Shown here piece by piece: positions 1 through 10,624 of a DNA stretch of 64,000 nt. This stretch comes from Escarpia spicata (Eukaryota; Annelida; Polychaeta; Sabellida; Siboglinidae), in NCBI GenBank assembly GCA_963995525.1, contig OZ023214.1, positions 47,008,016-47,072,015 of the forward strand, given 5' to 3'. Every line of letters starts with the position of its first letter. The first letter of the stretch is position 1. Under the pieces are notes generated by a model, which had not been told where the DNA came from, did not search any database, and worked only from the letters and a program-made list of their open reading frames with translations. The translations under genes were made by a program, and so were the position numbers.

Positions 1-430
1 CAAGATTCGGGGCAGTTTCGACTTCACCAAACCAAAACGCGGTTGGGACGTCGCGACAGGGGCTGAAATAAAGACCCGTCTGCCTGTCTTCAAGAATGGC
101 AGATGACGGGCCAGGACAGATAATTACAACTGGTGAGACGAGTGGAATTTAGAGGGGCAGCAGCCTGGCATCTAGATTAACTAATAGTTTCATGTCTATG
201 GGCCTACATTAATTACTACTATTGGCACAACTTAGAATGAAACAAATCGAATGAATCAGTATTAATAGAACAAATGACTGAAATGACACTGGTTTGTCAT
301 TGAACAGACTAAACTGGCCAATAATGGCTGTGCTTGACGTGAATGGCACACTTTTTATTTATTTAAGACTGGCAAAACATAATTTCTGGCTAAGGGCCTG
401 GGCCGTGACCGGTGCCGGTTTCGACCTCAC
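1..430. repeat. Diverged minisatellite, left part
   Basis: Units of the type TTTCGACCTCACCAAACC...AACGTGATTG appear here (about 15-55 and 405-432) and again at 2080-2300. The two blocks flank the RTE-like LINE, so the LINE probably landed inside the array. The rest of the stretch has no recognisable gene. Confidence 0.45.
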
Positions 431-436
431 TGATCG

Positions 437-2000
437 TAATTTACTTACTTAGTCTGACTTGGTCGTCGCGGGACATAAGTGACGCTGCAGCTGTGGTGTT
501 CCGCCATTCCTGTCTGTCAGTGGCTGTGATGAGGTGGCCGTCCATTCCATAACATTGTCCATCCAGCTCTTCCTTTGAGGTCCACGGCGGCGTCTGCCCC
601 CCAGGGTGCCCTGCAGTATCGTCTTCGGGAGTATAGCGTGACGTGTTACGTGTCTAAACCATGTCAGTTTCCTTCTCTTGACAGTTGCCAGTAGAGGTTA
701 TTGTGTGCCCACCAGGGATGTGACCTTTTTCCGCACATACTCATTGGTCTTATGCTCCATGTAGGAGATGCGGAGCATCTTCCTCAAGTACTTGGTATCG
801 AATGCTTTGATCTTCTTCTCATCTTTACCACGTGGACAGATGTGAGACGTGGACACAAGGAGTGTCCACGTCTCACATCTGTACAGAAAGATGGATACTA
901 CAAGTGATCTGAACAGGCTATACTTGGTTGTGAAGCGTATATTACTACTTCTCCAGATCCTCTCCAATCTTGCCATGGCTGTCTTTGCTGAGGCGATCCT
1001 GATATGTATTTCTGTGGTGCAGTTACCATCCTTAGACGAGATCGTTCCTAGATATTTAAAGCAGCTGACTTCTTCTACCTTTTCACCATTCATAATGATG
1101 TCTGCTCTGATGTTGCTTGCGCTGTTAACGATGACTGCTCTTCTCTGTGCTGACCTCCATGTCGTAAGCCTCTGCACTCTGGACCAATCTGTTGGTAAGG
1201 CTTTGAATTTCGTCATTGGTGCCGGCCATGAGATCGATGTCGTCAGCGAAGCGAAGGTTAGAGACGTACCTGCCACCGATGGAGATGGTGCAATGGTGGT
1301 TGAGTAGGGTGTCCTCCGTGATCTTCTCCAGGAATATGTTGAAGTGCACTGGGGAGAGTAAGCATCCTTGTCGGACGCCCACTGTTGTTCTAAAGAAATC
1401 CCCGATCAGGTTGTTCATCAGGACTGCACTGCAGGCATCTTTGAACAGTGTGTCTATGAGTTGTATCAGTCCTTCCTCTATGTTGTAACCTCTGAGGACC
1501 TCCTCATTCCATCATGTCAAACTCTGTCAAATGCTTTCTTGACGTCTATGAAGTTGTGAAAGAGATCTCGTTGATGTTCTAGATGTTTCTCTATGATGAC
1601 TTTGGTGTTGAAAATATGCCCGAATATGCTCCTCCCCGCTCCGATACCTGCTTGTTTTTCAGTTAGAAGTTCTTCTGCCATGAATTTCAACCGGTTGAGA
1701 ATTACTCTGAGCGTGATCTTGTTGGGATGGCTGATTAGGCTAAGTGTGCAATAGTTCTTGCACTGTCTGATGTTCCCTTTCTTGGGCAGAGGAATGACGA
1801 GCGACTGTTCCCACTCCTGTTGCCACTCTTTGGTCTCCCAAATCTTCTGACATAGGACTGTGAGGAATGTTATTGTTGCTTCGCCTCCCTTTTCAGCAGT
1901 TCCGCGGGGATGTTGTCCGCCCCAGGTGACTTTCCCGATTTCAGCCGTCTCACTGTTTCTACCCTCTCTTGCCTTAGGACAGGTAGGCTTACCGTTTCTC
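437..2000 (-). mobile_element. Degenerate RTE-like non-LTR retrotransposon (reverse transcriptase)
   Basis: The minus strand shows reverse transcriptase pieces in shifting frames: GVRQGCLLSPVHFNIFLE, then LRFADDIDLMAGTNDEIQSL (catalytic FADD at about 1250), then a C-terminal part with FKYLGTISSKDGNCTTEI and MLRISYMEHKTNEYV. Frame changes near 1130 and upstream of 1420 make it inactive. The 3' end (low coordinate) finishes in a short AAGT repeat at about 440-450, the same tail as the fragment at 40860. The 5' part is lost or too decayed above about 2000. Confidence 0.75.
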
Positions 2001-2069
2001 TATTCTAGGTCTGGTCTGTATGTGTTATACTGGTGTCTGGCTGGAGGTTATAGTTGTAGAGATCGTAAC

Positions 2070-2310
2070 ACTGTCGTCGTAATTTGGCGTTCTCGACCAC
2101 ACCAAATCAGAACGTGTGTGATACATCATGGTCGGTGCGGTTTCGACCTCACCAAACCGGAACGTGATTGAGAAATGGTGATCGGGGGGCGGTCTCGGGC
2201 GGTCTCGTACACAGAACGTGATTGTGACGTTGTGAATTGGTGCGGTCTCAACCTCAGATTACCAGGACGTGAATGTGGAGCTGTGAATACGTATCTGCAA
2301 ATCCTCACTA
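2070..2310. repeat. Diverged minisatellite, right part
   Basis: Repeated phrases GGTGCGGTTTCGACCTCACC, CGGAACGTGATTGAG and AGAACGTGATTGTGACGT recur about every 50 bases. Same family as the block at 1-430. The next stretch, 2311-2715, shows nothing recognisable. Confidence 0.5.
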
Positions 2311-2714
2311 CACGTGTGTCTGTAATCTTGCGATGACATGTAACTTACACGGAAGAGATGATGTATCTGCGACATATATTCTTGTCTGGGTAAATAATAC
2401 TAAACAAAACATTGCATAACAACGAGGTAGGCCTAAAATGACGTGGACAAACTATGACAGTAACGGAAAAAATAGGTTTAACATCCTGCAAATGGCAACA
2501 AATGGTTTCCTGTCTGATTTCTACTCTAAACATTCAAACGAATGCCTAAATTTTCAGCTCAGGAAAACTTTTCAAACATAAAAATAAAGTTCCACATCAA
2601 TCCTCTCATATTACTTTAAATCAGTACCCATATCGGATCGGCTGACGTACTGTTCTTATGGGCCTAGAACTACCACCAAATACTTCAGCCTCGGGTTCAT
2701 TGTTAGTTGTGTCC

Positions 2715-3480
2715 ACATTTGTGCATGTCACGATTGTCTGACGACTGGTGTCAGTCTCACCTCGTTCTCATAAAACGGGCGTAATCTGTCCACGGACACA
2801 TTGTCGTTTGTGCTTTCGAAACGTATTCAAAAATACTTGCCCAACGGCGCACCGCCTGAAAGGGACCCGTATATTTCGGATACAGTGAAGGTTTGACTTT
2901 ATGCACACGTACGAGCACTTTCCTTGCTGTCCAGATGTCCTACGGCACTTGTGGGCCGTTTTGACCTTCCGATGTCACGGGTTCTCTGTAAAACGTTGGG
3001 CCTCCATGGCCGACGCCAACTCCCTGCCAAATATTGATGCCTTGTGAATGCTTGTTCACTGACCGAACAACTGGCTAAGCAACGCCGGCTGTAGGTTTTC
3101 ATTACGGATAACGAGATACCAGTGTCAAGGTTTATCGCCGCACACAATCCGAGCATCACCCATGATAATTCGACAAGTCAGTTTGCTCTACCAAGCAGAT
3201 GGACGCATAGCGAATTTGTCAAATAACGATGCATTCGTTCGACTTTTCCATTATGTTGAAGATGATGGTAGTTAGGTTGCGGGTAAATTCCTTCAAACGG
3301 CAAACCTCAAGCCAAAAATCAGAGACGAACTGCGTATTGTGCGAAGCCAAATAGGATGACCGGCTCCCAATTTGTTCATTATATTCATGGCGTTTTAGGT
3401 AAGTCTTCATGGTGTGATTGAAGCGCCTTCTCAGATTGCCAAGGTTTCTATTAAGGAAATAGGACATGGCGGAAGTCGGA
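2715..3480 (-). mobile_element. Ty3/gypsy integrase remnant (3' end of pol)
   Basis: On the minus strand HNTQFVSDFWLEVCRL followed by NLTT and MEKSNE (about 3390-3240) matches the integrase core pattern in which a GTQF-type motif precedes a TTAYHPQ..GxVER-type motif. Further down, VRVHKVKPSLYPKYTGPF (about 2910-2855) and then, in another frame, NVSVDRLRPFYENE (about 2800-2755) match the C-terminal integrase region of gypsy elements. Frameshifts and several stops show a dead copy. No LTR was recognised. 3481-3989 holds nothing I can name. Confidence 0.6.
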
Positions 3481-3989
3481 CACTCTGATATGACCTATCC
3501 AGGTAGATTTTGCTGGACAAACGTTGGATTGATGTCGCTCGTAGTCGTAGTCCCAGGTAGCATGCGGTTATTCGCGTCTTTTAGATGAACGTTTGCAGCA
3601 TCTGGCTACAACAAGGGGCCTAGGTATCGTTCCAATACAGCCGGCTAGAGACAACAGGAAACAACTCATAGCTGTATACATTTTCCAAATCTTTTTGTAC
3701 CCTATATGCACCGTAGTTGTTCACTAATGACCGCACCCGAAAATACTCAACCTGTGAAAAAACCTGGGAGTTACCAAAGGAGAGGAATGTATGATTAATT
3801 GTTTAGCATTCGAGGTGATGAACACATTAAGAAAGAACGTGGCATTTGATTTGTGGACACAGTGAAGGCAGTTAACACATTACTAAAGAAATATGACATA
3901 TTTCATGATGTGGCCCCCTACATTATCCGATACAATAAAAACATCACGCACACACACAAATATAACTGATAGGTTTTGTACATTTACGG

Positions 3990-4060
3990 CAGCGGTTTTT
4001 AACCCCTCGGTGGCGACACAAAATTGGGTCACAAGCCATTTTTAGTGGGTCGCCAAGAGT
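3990..4060 (+). mobile_element. Possible hAT-type terminal sequence
   Basis: CAGCGGTTTTTAACC at 3990-4004, followed by GGTGGCGACACAAAATTGGG and GTGGGTCGCC, resembles the end of hAT-type elements, which begin CAGnGGTT. No matching opposite end was found. 4060-4830 has no recognisable gene. Confidence 0.25.
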
Positions 4061-4835
4061 GATTGTATGGACTTTTCTTTATTGTTCAGTTTGCTCGTAC
4101 CAGATGCACACGAGAAGAATAAACATCGCGCACCGGGCTAAAATCTTTATTGTTCATTCCATGTTGAACTCATTAAAAAGGCAAGACTTTGGTCAAAGCT
4201 TTTTTTGTATTTCTCAATTTATTTTGTTTTTTTTCAATGCGTTACTGTAGAAACGGCAGCCATCTTGTATTTTGTATTTTGCCCATATTTGTATTTTGCC
4301 CATATTTTAAAATATGCATATGTCATGTTCGAAAAACGTTTGTTACTGCAGATGTGCATAATCAATTGAATAAACACTGACATTTTCTTCAAAATACAGC
4401 CCTGCCTCCCCTGCAGCATTTTCTCAAGATGTGCAATGTGAAGTCATTCCATTGCAAATCAGCCAAGATATTGCACAACTAAAGGGCGATTTACTTCAGA
4501 AACAGAAATTGTAGGAAAACGTATTCAAAGTTTGTGCATTTTTGTAACAACACTTTGCTGTAAAACATAACCTCTAGAGTAAAAAAACTTGGCACTGAAG
4601 ACGAGAACAATAAGTTGTGTCAAACAGTATATAACAACAACAATTTTATTACAAATCTACCTGAATATCCTAACTAATAAACAACAATGCATGTGAAAAA
4701 TTATGCATATATTTCAGAACAATTACTTTGAAGTTCAGATCAGTTCAGTATCTGATGACTGATATTGTGTGTGACACATTGTCTATCCACAAGTCTAATG
4801 TCAACAAGTCTACTGCACAAGTCTAGGCACCCTGC

Positions 4836-6183
4836 TTAGAAACCTCCACCTGCGTAAGCTGTCGCATCTCGAGTTGCTGCCTTCGTTGTCTTCCGCACAA
4901 GATGTGCCAGCTTGCTGCTGTCCTTGGCCTGGCGTAGAAACTTCTTCAGGTGTAGCTGATCTGCCTTCACAGCCGATGTCTTTCTCTGCGTACCAGAAGC
5001 AATGTCCATCAACCGGAAGGTCCGCTCAATTGTCGCTTAATTCCTCCCCTCATTTAATTCGGCGACTACTGCACAGACTGCTGAAACAACTCGCATCAGG
5101 CCAACGAAGCCAGTCTTCGGACACTTCTTCAGAGTGGATGCACTCATTCTTGTTTTGTGTCTCCACTTTGCGCCTCCCAGTCAATCATACGAGTACGTCT
5201 TGTTCAACACCTCGAGGTGCAGTATGTCTCCAGCACACAGATGACCCCAAGAGTTCCGTCGAGCGTCCGGACAGCAAGGATGCAGCTGCTGGACGCAGTA
5301 CACGGTAGCCCTCTCACTAGCTTACTGAGAATGCTGGATCGCACGAAGATGGTCGACAACTTTTCGTTATCTTCCACAGGGTTGGCCTCGTTCAGCAGAT
5401 GCTTGTATGCAAACTTCTTCTTAGTTGCTGAAGTTTGCTTGTCATCTGTCACTTGTGACGTTGATCATTGTTGTTCATCATCACCAAGAATTGGTAACTG
5501 TACCAACACAAATGCAATGTTTTACAGTGTACTGTAATTATTAAATAAATTGAGAAACACATTCCTGTGATTAATAAATGCTGTTACCAATACAAATATT
5601 GCATATGTACGCATGTATGTGTGATCTTCATCATACATGGATAAGTTATATCTAAGGCAATAACATCATGACATGAACTGATAAAAAGTATATGCACGGT
5701 CCATTTCATAAAGTGTCTAAAGTAACTAAATTATTAGTAGCTAATAACAATATATGAATATGTTTATATATGAACATGTACAACCAGTTGTCGTGACATA
5801 GCCTGGATAAAACAGTGAAGCCAGGTCCATCCATAACATACAGGCCTATACAGGCTATAGCATAGGCATAGCCAGGCATGTCAGAAATGTCAACGGTTGA
5901 GCTGGATCGCCTACTAATGAATTTCATTCAAATAAGTATCATAAATAAATACCTCTTTGTCGGAATCACTACTGCTGGATGAGCGGTGGAAATGCTCAAC
6001 GTCGACATCGCCATTGGCATTGCCATGTTCCTTTGTCTCGGGGGCAGACGTCGTGGCTGTCGCCGTCGAAGCCGCACTTTCATAGGCACTGTTCTTTAAC
6101 TCACGCGCTGGTCGAAGCTGCTTTAGTCTCCTAAATTTCCCAACACCATACGCTTCCTTAGATTTCCGTTTTCGGTACGGCAT
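4836..6183 (-). pseudogene. Decayed gene, possibly hAT-transposase-derived, with intact first exon
   Basis: An ATG at 6183 opens a 77-codon exon (begins MPYRKRKSKEAYGVGKF; ends in a Ser/Asp-rich acidic stretch) that stops cleanly at a GTATTT donor after 5953. A second segment begins after an acceptor near 5491 and reads to about 5330 with one in-frame TGA (5467-5465). Coding potential then continues in another frame, with further stops at 5183-5181 (TGA) and 5039-5037 (TAA), to a stop at 4836. The last part includes ATIERTFRLMDIASGTQRK, which loosely resembles the C-terminal dimerisation region of hAT transposases (ATVERSF-type motif); this is a weak match. Either a domesticated transposase gene gone dead or a gene with more introns than I can see. 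Function unknown. Confidence 0.4.
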
Positions 6184-6245
6184 ATTTGGGTTTTCGTCAA
6201 GAAATTACAGAAAGATACGCAGGGAATTATAGAGAACCGAAGTGA

Positions 6246-6268
6246 TGACGTCAGGCCGCTTAGCAACC
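6246..6268. promoter_or_regulatory. Perfect CRE (TGACGTCA) next to an X-box-like half site
   Basis: TGACGTCA at 6246-6253 is a full palindromic CRE. GCTTAGCAACC at 6258-6268 (GGTTGCTAAGC on the minus strand) resembles half of an RFX X-box. Both lie 63-85 bases upstream of the ATG at 6183, in a locally GC-richer patch, as expected of a core promoter for the minus-strand gene. Confidence 0.45.
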
Positions 6269-7126
6269 GGCCCAGCTGCGTGGATGTGGCATATTTCTTC
6301 TCTTTGCAATGTCTCAAGGATGCAAAACTCGAACATACTATGAACACCAGGAAGACCATCATCAATTCACATTACATCAATTATAATCAAATACCTTGAA
6401 TACTAATTCGTGTACGAACACCTCATTATACAGTCAAGTTTCTTGTTTTCCTATTGCATCTGGAATTATTACAATACTTTTGATTAACATCCGCTGTTTG
6501 CATAAATTGTTAACAGTGGTATTTATTGTTCAAAATAAATTATATAAAGGATTTCTATGATGCAGATCAATCGCTTTGGAAACTATATAAAAAATCAATG
6601 ACTTGGTCTATTCTAAGATCTACTGGTAAAAGCAGTATGTTAGCAATCTTCTTTATACTGATTCAGTTGTTACATTTTGTAAAACAACTGCGGTCAAACT
6701 AAATATGATGTCTTCTGTTGGTAAGTCGGTTTGGTGAGAAAAGAAATTGGATTATTGGCACCTTGAAAATAGGTTGTGCCAACAATTTACAGTAATAATT
6801 GTTTTATATCAGCCAGTAATTGTCATAGACAACAATATTTTCCATTTATGACTACTTAGAAAATAGAAACAGACTAAATTTATTTTTCCATAACTACGAC
6901 TGCTAGGTTGGCATGTGTGTATATAAGTAGCCTAAATGCAAAAACTTGACGGTATTGAAATAATGCAGTTTATATGGTATTGAAATAATGCAGTTTATAA
7001 AAACAATGACTTGGTAGAGCAAGCCTTTGATATAACAAATCGTTTGCGACCGGTCAATTTATTCATTATATCCAAAATTTGTCATCTCTAAAATGTTCTG
7101 TATATTAAAATCAAATAGGGATCATA

Positions 7127-7129
<3 letters not shown>

Positions 7130-7169
<40 letters not shown>

Positions 7170-7184
7170 ATATATATAATTATA
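7130..7184. repeat. TA dinucleotide repeat
   Basis: An almost pure AT run. It sits in a long AT-rich stretch (6370-8450) without recognisable genes; short open frames there (for example 7546-7893) show no known motif. Confidence 0.9.
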
Positions 7185-8499
7185 TCACATTATAATAGTT
7201 ACATATTTGTTTCGGATGGTATTGTCAATGCTTGAATAAATGATGCAATCTATCACGGGTTGTCGTAATATTGATGCATTTAATATAGCATTTCTCAAGC
7301 AGCATATATATATATATCCGAAAGTGGCACCCAAGCTTACTTACCCATTAATTATTATGCAGATGTGGTGGAACAACATAATGTATATATGAAACATTAA
7401 ATACATATGGCAAAATTTGTGTCCCATGACCTTGATAAATAATAAATGATAAAATGAAATATGTTTATATTATAAAGAAATAGTGTCCTTTTTTTACACA
7501 TTGTTTCATATTAATATGTAGATTTTCATGCCATCGAATTAATGTTTGCAATACCATGGTATTTTGATTAAAAAAATTGCGATTTCTAGTGTTTTTAAAC
7601 GTGCCTACACAAATCGTAATTGTGTAGCACGCAGTCAATCTATAAATTACTGCGGTGAATTACTAATCGGTCCCGTTTGTTGGCTAGTCCCGCTTGTTTA
7701 CTTTTTATTGTGGAATTTGGCATTGGCATTGGCTAGCAGTGTAGGCGCGAGGCCGCTTTCGAAGACGGTATTTATGCAATTACAGTGGTCAATAAAAATG
7801 TTCAAACACACATCAGTGTCATTGAATCACGCACAATTTACTAATGTGTTTGGCGACGTTGTAACATCAAATAACGGAGAAATCTCCATCTGAACGCAGT
7901 ACCACAAAACTTCAAATGTTACGAAAAAGTTACGCGACGTCTTGCGTTGGCATAACATTACGATGAAATATACGCCATATTTGCGAATGTTCTAATCGTA
8001 AATCTTTCGAGAGAAGCATTTTCGAAAAAAATCATAACTTACGCTCTTTGGCGTAATTTTTATGTAAAAATGGCGCTAAGAAATTCGTAAGTCATTCGAG
8101 AATACGGGCCCAGCTGGTTCCAACAAATGTCTCCCGTCGTATCTGTTAGCATGGTGTTATGTTTTGTTCTACACTGTAATCAATGTTCTGAAAGTCATAC
8201 GTATAGTTATTTATGGTTCCCAATAGTTGAAAGTGAGAAGCAAACATTACATGGGTGAAACAAATTTTGTATTTTGAATATTCTAGAACGAGAAAATTAT
8301 TTTGTAACGCAAGCTATTTTATCGCATTGACAATATTATTGGTCGCGTGCAACACAGTTTTTTGTTGTGCATCACGCTATTTTCACCGCAAAATACGAAA
8401 GGGGAACCTGTTTAATTCATGTACGAAATTGCCAATGTCGAAGGATTTGATATCGTGAAATAAGTAAAAAAAATAGGTTCAGGCTGAAAAGTTAGGGAG

Positions 8500-8660
8500 C
8501 GGTTATTATATAAGTTGGAGTTTTTTGGTCACCCTCAAGGTGGATGCAGTCGGAGGGTTTGGGTGAAACATATGTGGGGATAGAGTTGGGGATTATAGTG
8601 AGCCTCAAGAGGGATACAGTTGGATTTTTTGTGAACCTGCATTTGGATGGTTTTGATGAT
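8500..8660. repeat. Dispersed GTGCAGTTGGAG-type repeat, three imperfect units
   Basis: Units such as CCTCAAGGTGGATGCAGTCGG and CCTCAAGAGGGATACAGTTGG recur about every 70-80 bases. The same phrase occurs at 16660-16720 and, inverted, at 41450-41525. Short dispersed repeat family of unknown class. Confidence 0.4.
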
Positions 8661-9059
8661 ATATTCATCACGTTCCGACGCATATGTAGAATGTCAAATA
8701 CATGATGATTAACACATTCTTAATGTAAATATGCATTTAGGAAAATTACTAACTATACAAATTTAATAAACACATTATGCAGTTAATTAACGGTAACATC
8801 AATCATGTGTATTGCATATAATAATTAACTCCACAAATGTAACTGGGAGCCTTGCTACCACGAAAACTGGCTATTGTCTTGGATTTGAACCACTTTCTGG
8901 TAGTTTTCATAGTATATTTTCAAACTTAGCGCTATTGTGAATTATTTCTCCTCCATACTAGCATGCACAGCAATAGTATATCACGTCACTCAGCCTAGGT
9001 CGTTTTCGCTGCGCGCAGCAAAAGCAAATGATGACGTCATATCAAGGTCAAAGGTCAAG

Positions 9060-9465
9060 TTGCGTCCCCTGGTGGATAGGCCATGAACTAAGCAGCGCCC
9101 CCTAGCGGACGGTTGATAAAATAAAGTGCTAGGCCAAAGTTTGAGAGGTATTTTGAGAGCTACTTACTTTGAGATGTATTGTGAGAGGTAGTTTGAGAGC
9201 TACTTTAAGAGCTCCTTGCGTTGAGAGGTAGTTTGAGGGCTAATGTCCCCTGGCGGATAACTTGTTAACTACAAAATAGCGCCACCTGGCGGATAAGTGG
9301 TGAACTGCATATGAGTTCGGCTTAAAGTCGTGCCTCTTATTTCTTTTTACTATAAAAATAGGTAGAAGACGTCAATAAATATGTCATTGCGCATGTGCAA
9401 TGGTGTATTTTCTTATGTCACAGGTGGTGGGCAGTTTTTCAGGCATAGCGCCCCCCTAGCCTACA
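9060..9465. promoter_or_regulatory. Cluster of CTCF-like motifs with a GAGAGGTAGTTTGAG repeat between them
   Basis: GTCCCCTGGTGGAT (9063), AGCGCCCCCTAGCGG (9094), GTCCCCTGGCGGAT (9245), AGCGCCACCTGGCGGAT (9279) and AGCGCCCCCCTAGCC (9446) resemble the CTCF core GCGCCMYCTRSTGG. Between them TTTGAGAGGTAGTTTGAGAG recurs about four times (9140-9240). They may be true insulator sites or only units of a repeat family; binding is inference. Confidence 0.35.
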
Positions 9466-10143
9466 CATTTACAATTATAAAATAGGTCCAATCCTGATGA
9501 AGAGAGAACTAGTAAACTAAGTAAAAGTAGGTCAATTCTGGTTATCATGCAGATCTACGACCTTCCCATCATCCAGCTTGTAAATGTTTGTCTACATGTT
9601 ATTAATAGCACACGTGAAGTGATTCCTGAACATGTAACATTCTTTGGGACATCTTTATCATCTTTACATCAAAATCAAGGTCTCCCTATCTTTTAACATT
9701 TACTGATGCTATAGTTGTTTTACATGGGACATTTATACTTACCTCAGTTGATTGCCTGGTTGCAACCTGGTTTGAACTGGTATTCGCTGTGCAAGTCTGA
9801 TCTACACTACAGTCTGTGTGTGTGTGTACATTCTACTCTGCAGTCCCCGCATGCATTTTCTACTCCGAGTTTCGTTCTTATTCGTCACGCTCACGTGATC
9901 TTTATATTCTGTCGAACTGTTATGAAAGGCATGCTTCTGTTTTTTTTGTTTCATTATATCTTACATTTTGGAAGAAGAACAACATGACTAGCGATAACGT
10001 CCGACAAGGGATTTTGCTGGCGAAGAGGCAGCCTGCTCCGGCCACGGACCCACTCGATCCCTCGACCCCGACAATCAACCCGGACCAACGACCAGTTCAA
10101 AGACGAGTTCAACGACCAAACCAATTTCGTCACATTCACTAAC

Positions 10144-10624
10144 TATATTTAAGCGCGGTGCTCTGCCAGTCGGATCGTTATTCGTATCACGACGACACCG
10201 TGGCTAACATCATGTTGAAAATACTTCTGCGGCCTTCAGCGACAGCGAGGATGAAGAGCCAATGTGCCGGTGACCAACCGTCCATCCCTGCTGTCGAGAC
10301 CGGTGACCAACCGTCTTCCCCTGCCGTCGAAACCAGAGGTCGTGGACATCCCAACTCTAAAAGGAGGTGGTGAGCGCCGACGCCGTTATCAAGGTCAGAG
10401 GTCTCCTTATCAACAAAGTACGCCAGCATACTCCCTTCTACATCGGGTGCAGATACTGCAAGAAGCGTATGATTGTCGACGATAGGGGTCATTTGCAATG
10501 CGAACGACACGGTTACGTGGCCTCTGACATGTATATCATGGTTCGAACGGTCGTTGCCGACGAGAAGATTCTACCGACCCCGAGACAACTACCACCATCG
10601 CAGAAGCCAGGACTTATTATATAA
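10144..10624 (+). pseudogene. Remnant with RPA-like C-terminal zinc finger
   Basis: After a TATA-like TATATTTAAG (10144) the plus strand has coding-like sequence in three successive frames: an acidic piece ending SDSEDEEPM (about 10230-10265), a Pro-rich piece containing a 39-base tandem duplication (10269-10345), and a C-terminal frame to the stop at 10624. The last has CRYCKK, then QCERHG: a C-x2-C...C-x3-H finger, followed by YIMVRTVVADEK, reminiscent of the zinc finger and OB-fold strand of RPA large-subunit C-domains. Frame changes at about 10265 and in the A-run near 10359 break it. Such modules occur in host RPA1 and in RPA-like proteins of Helitrons and large DNA viruses; the source here is undetermined. 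Confidence 0.35.
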
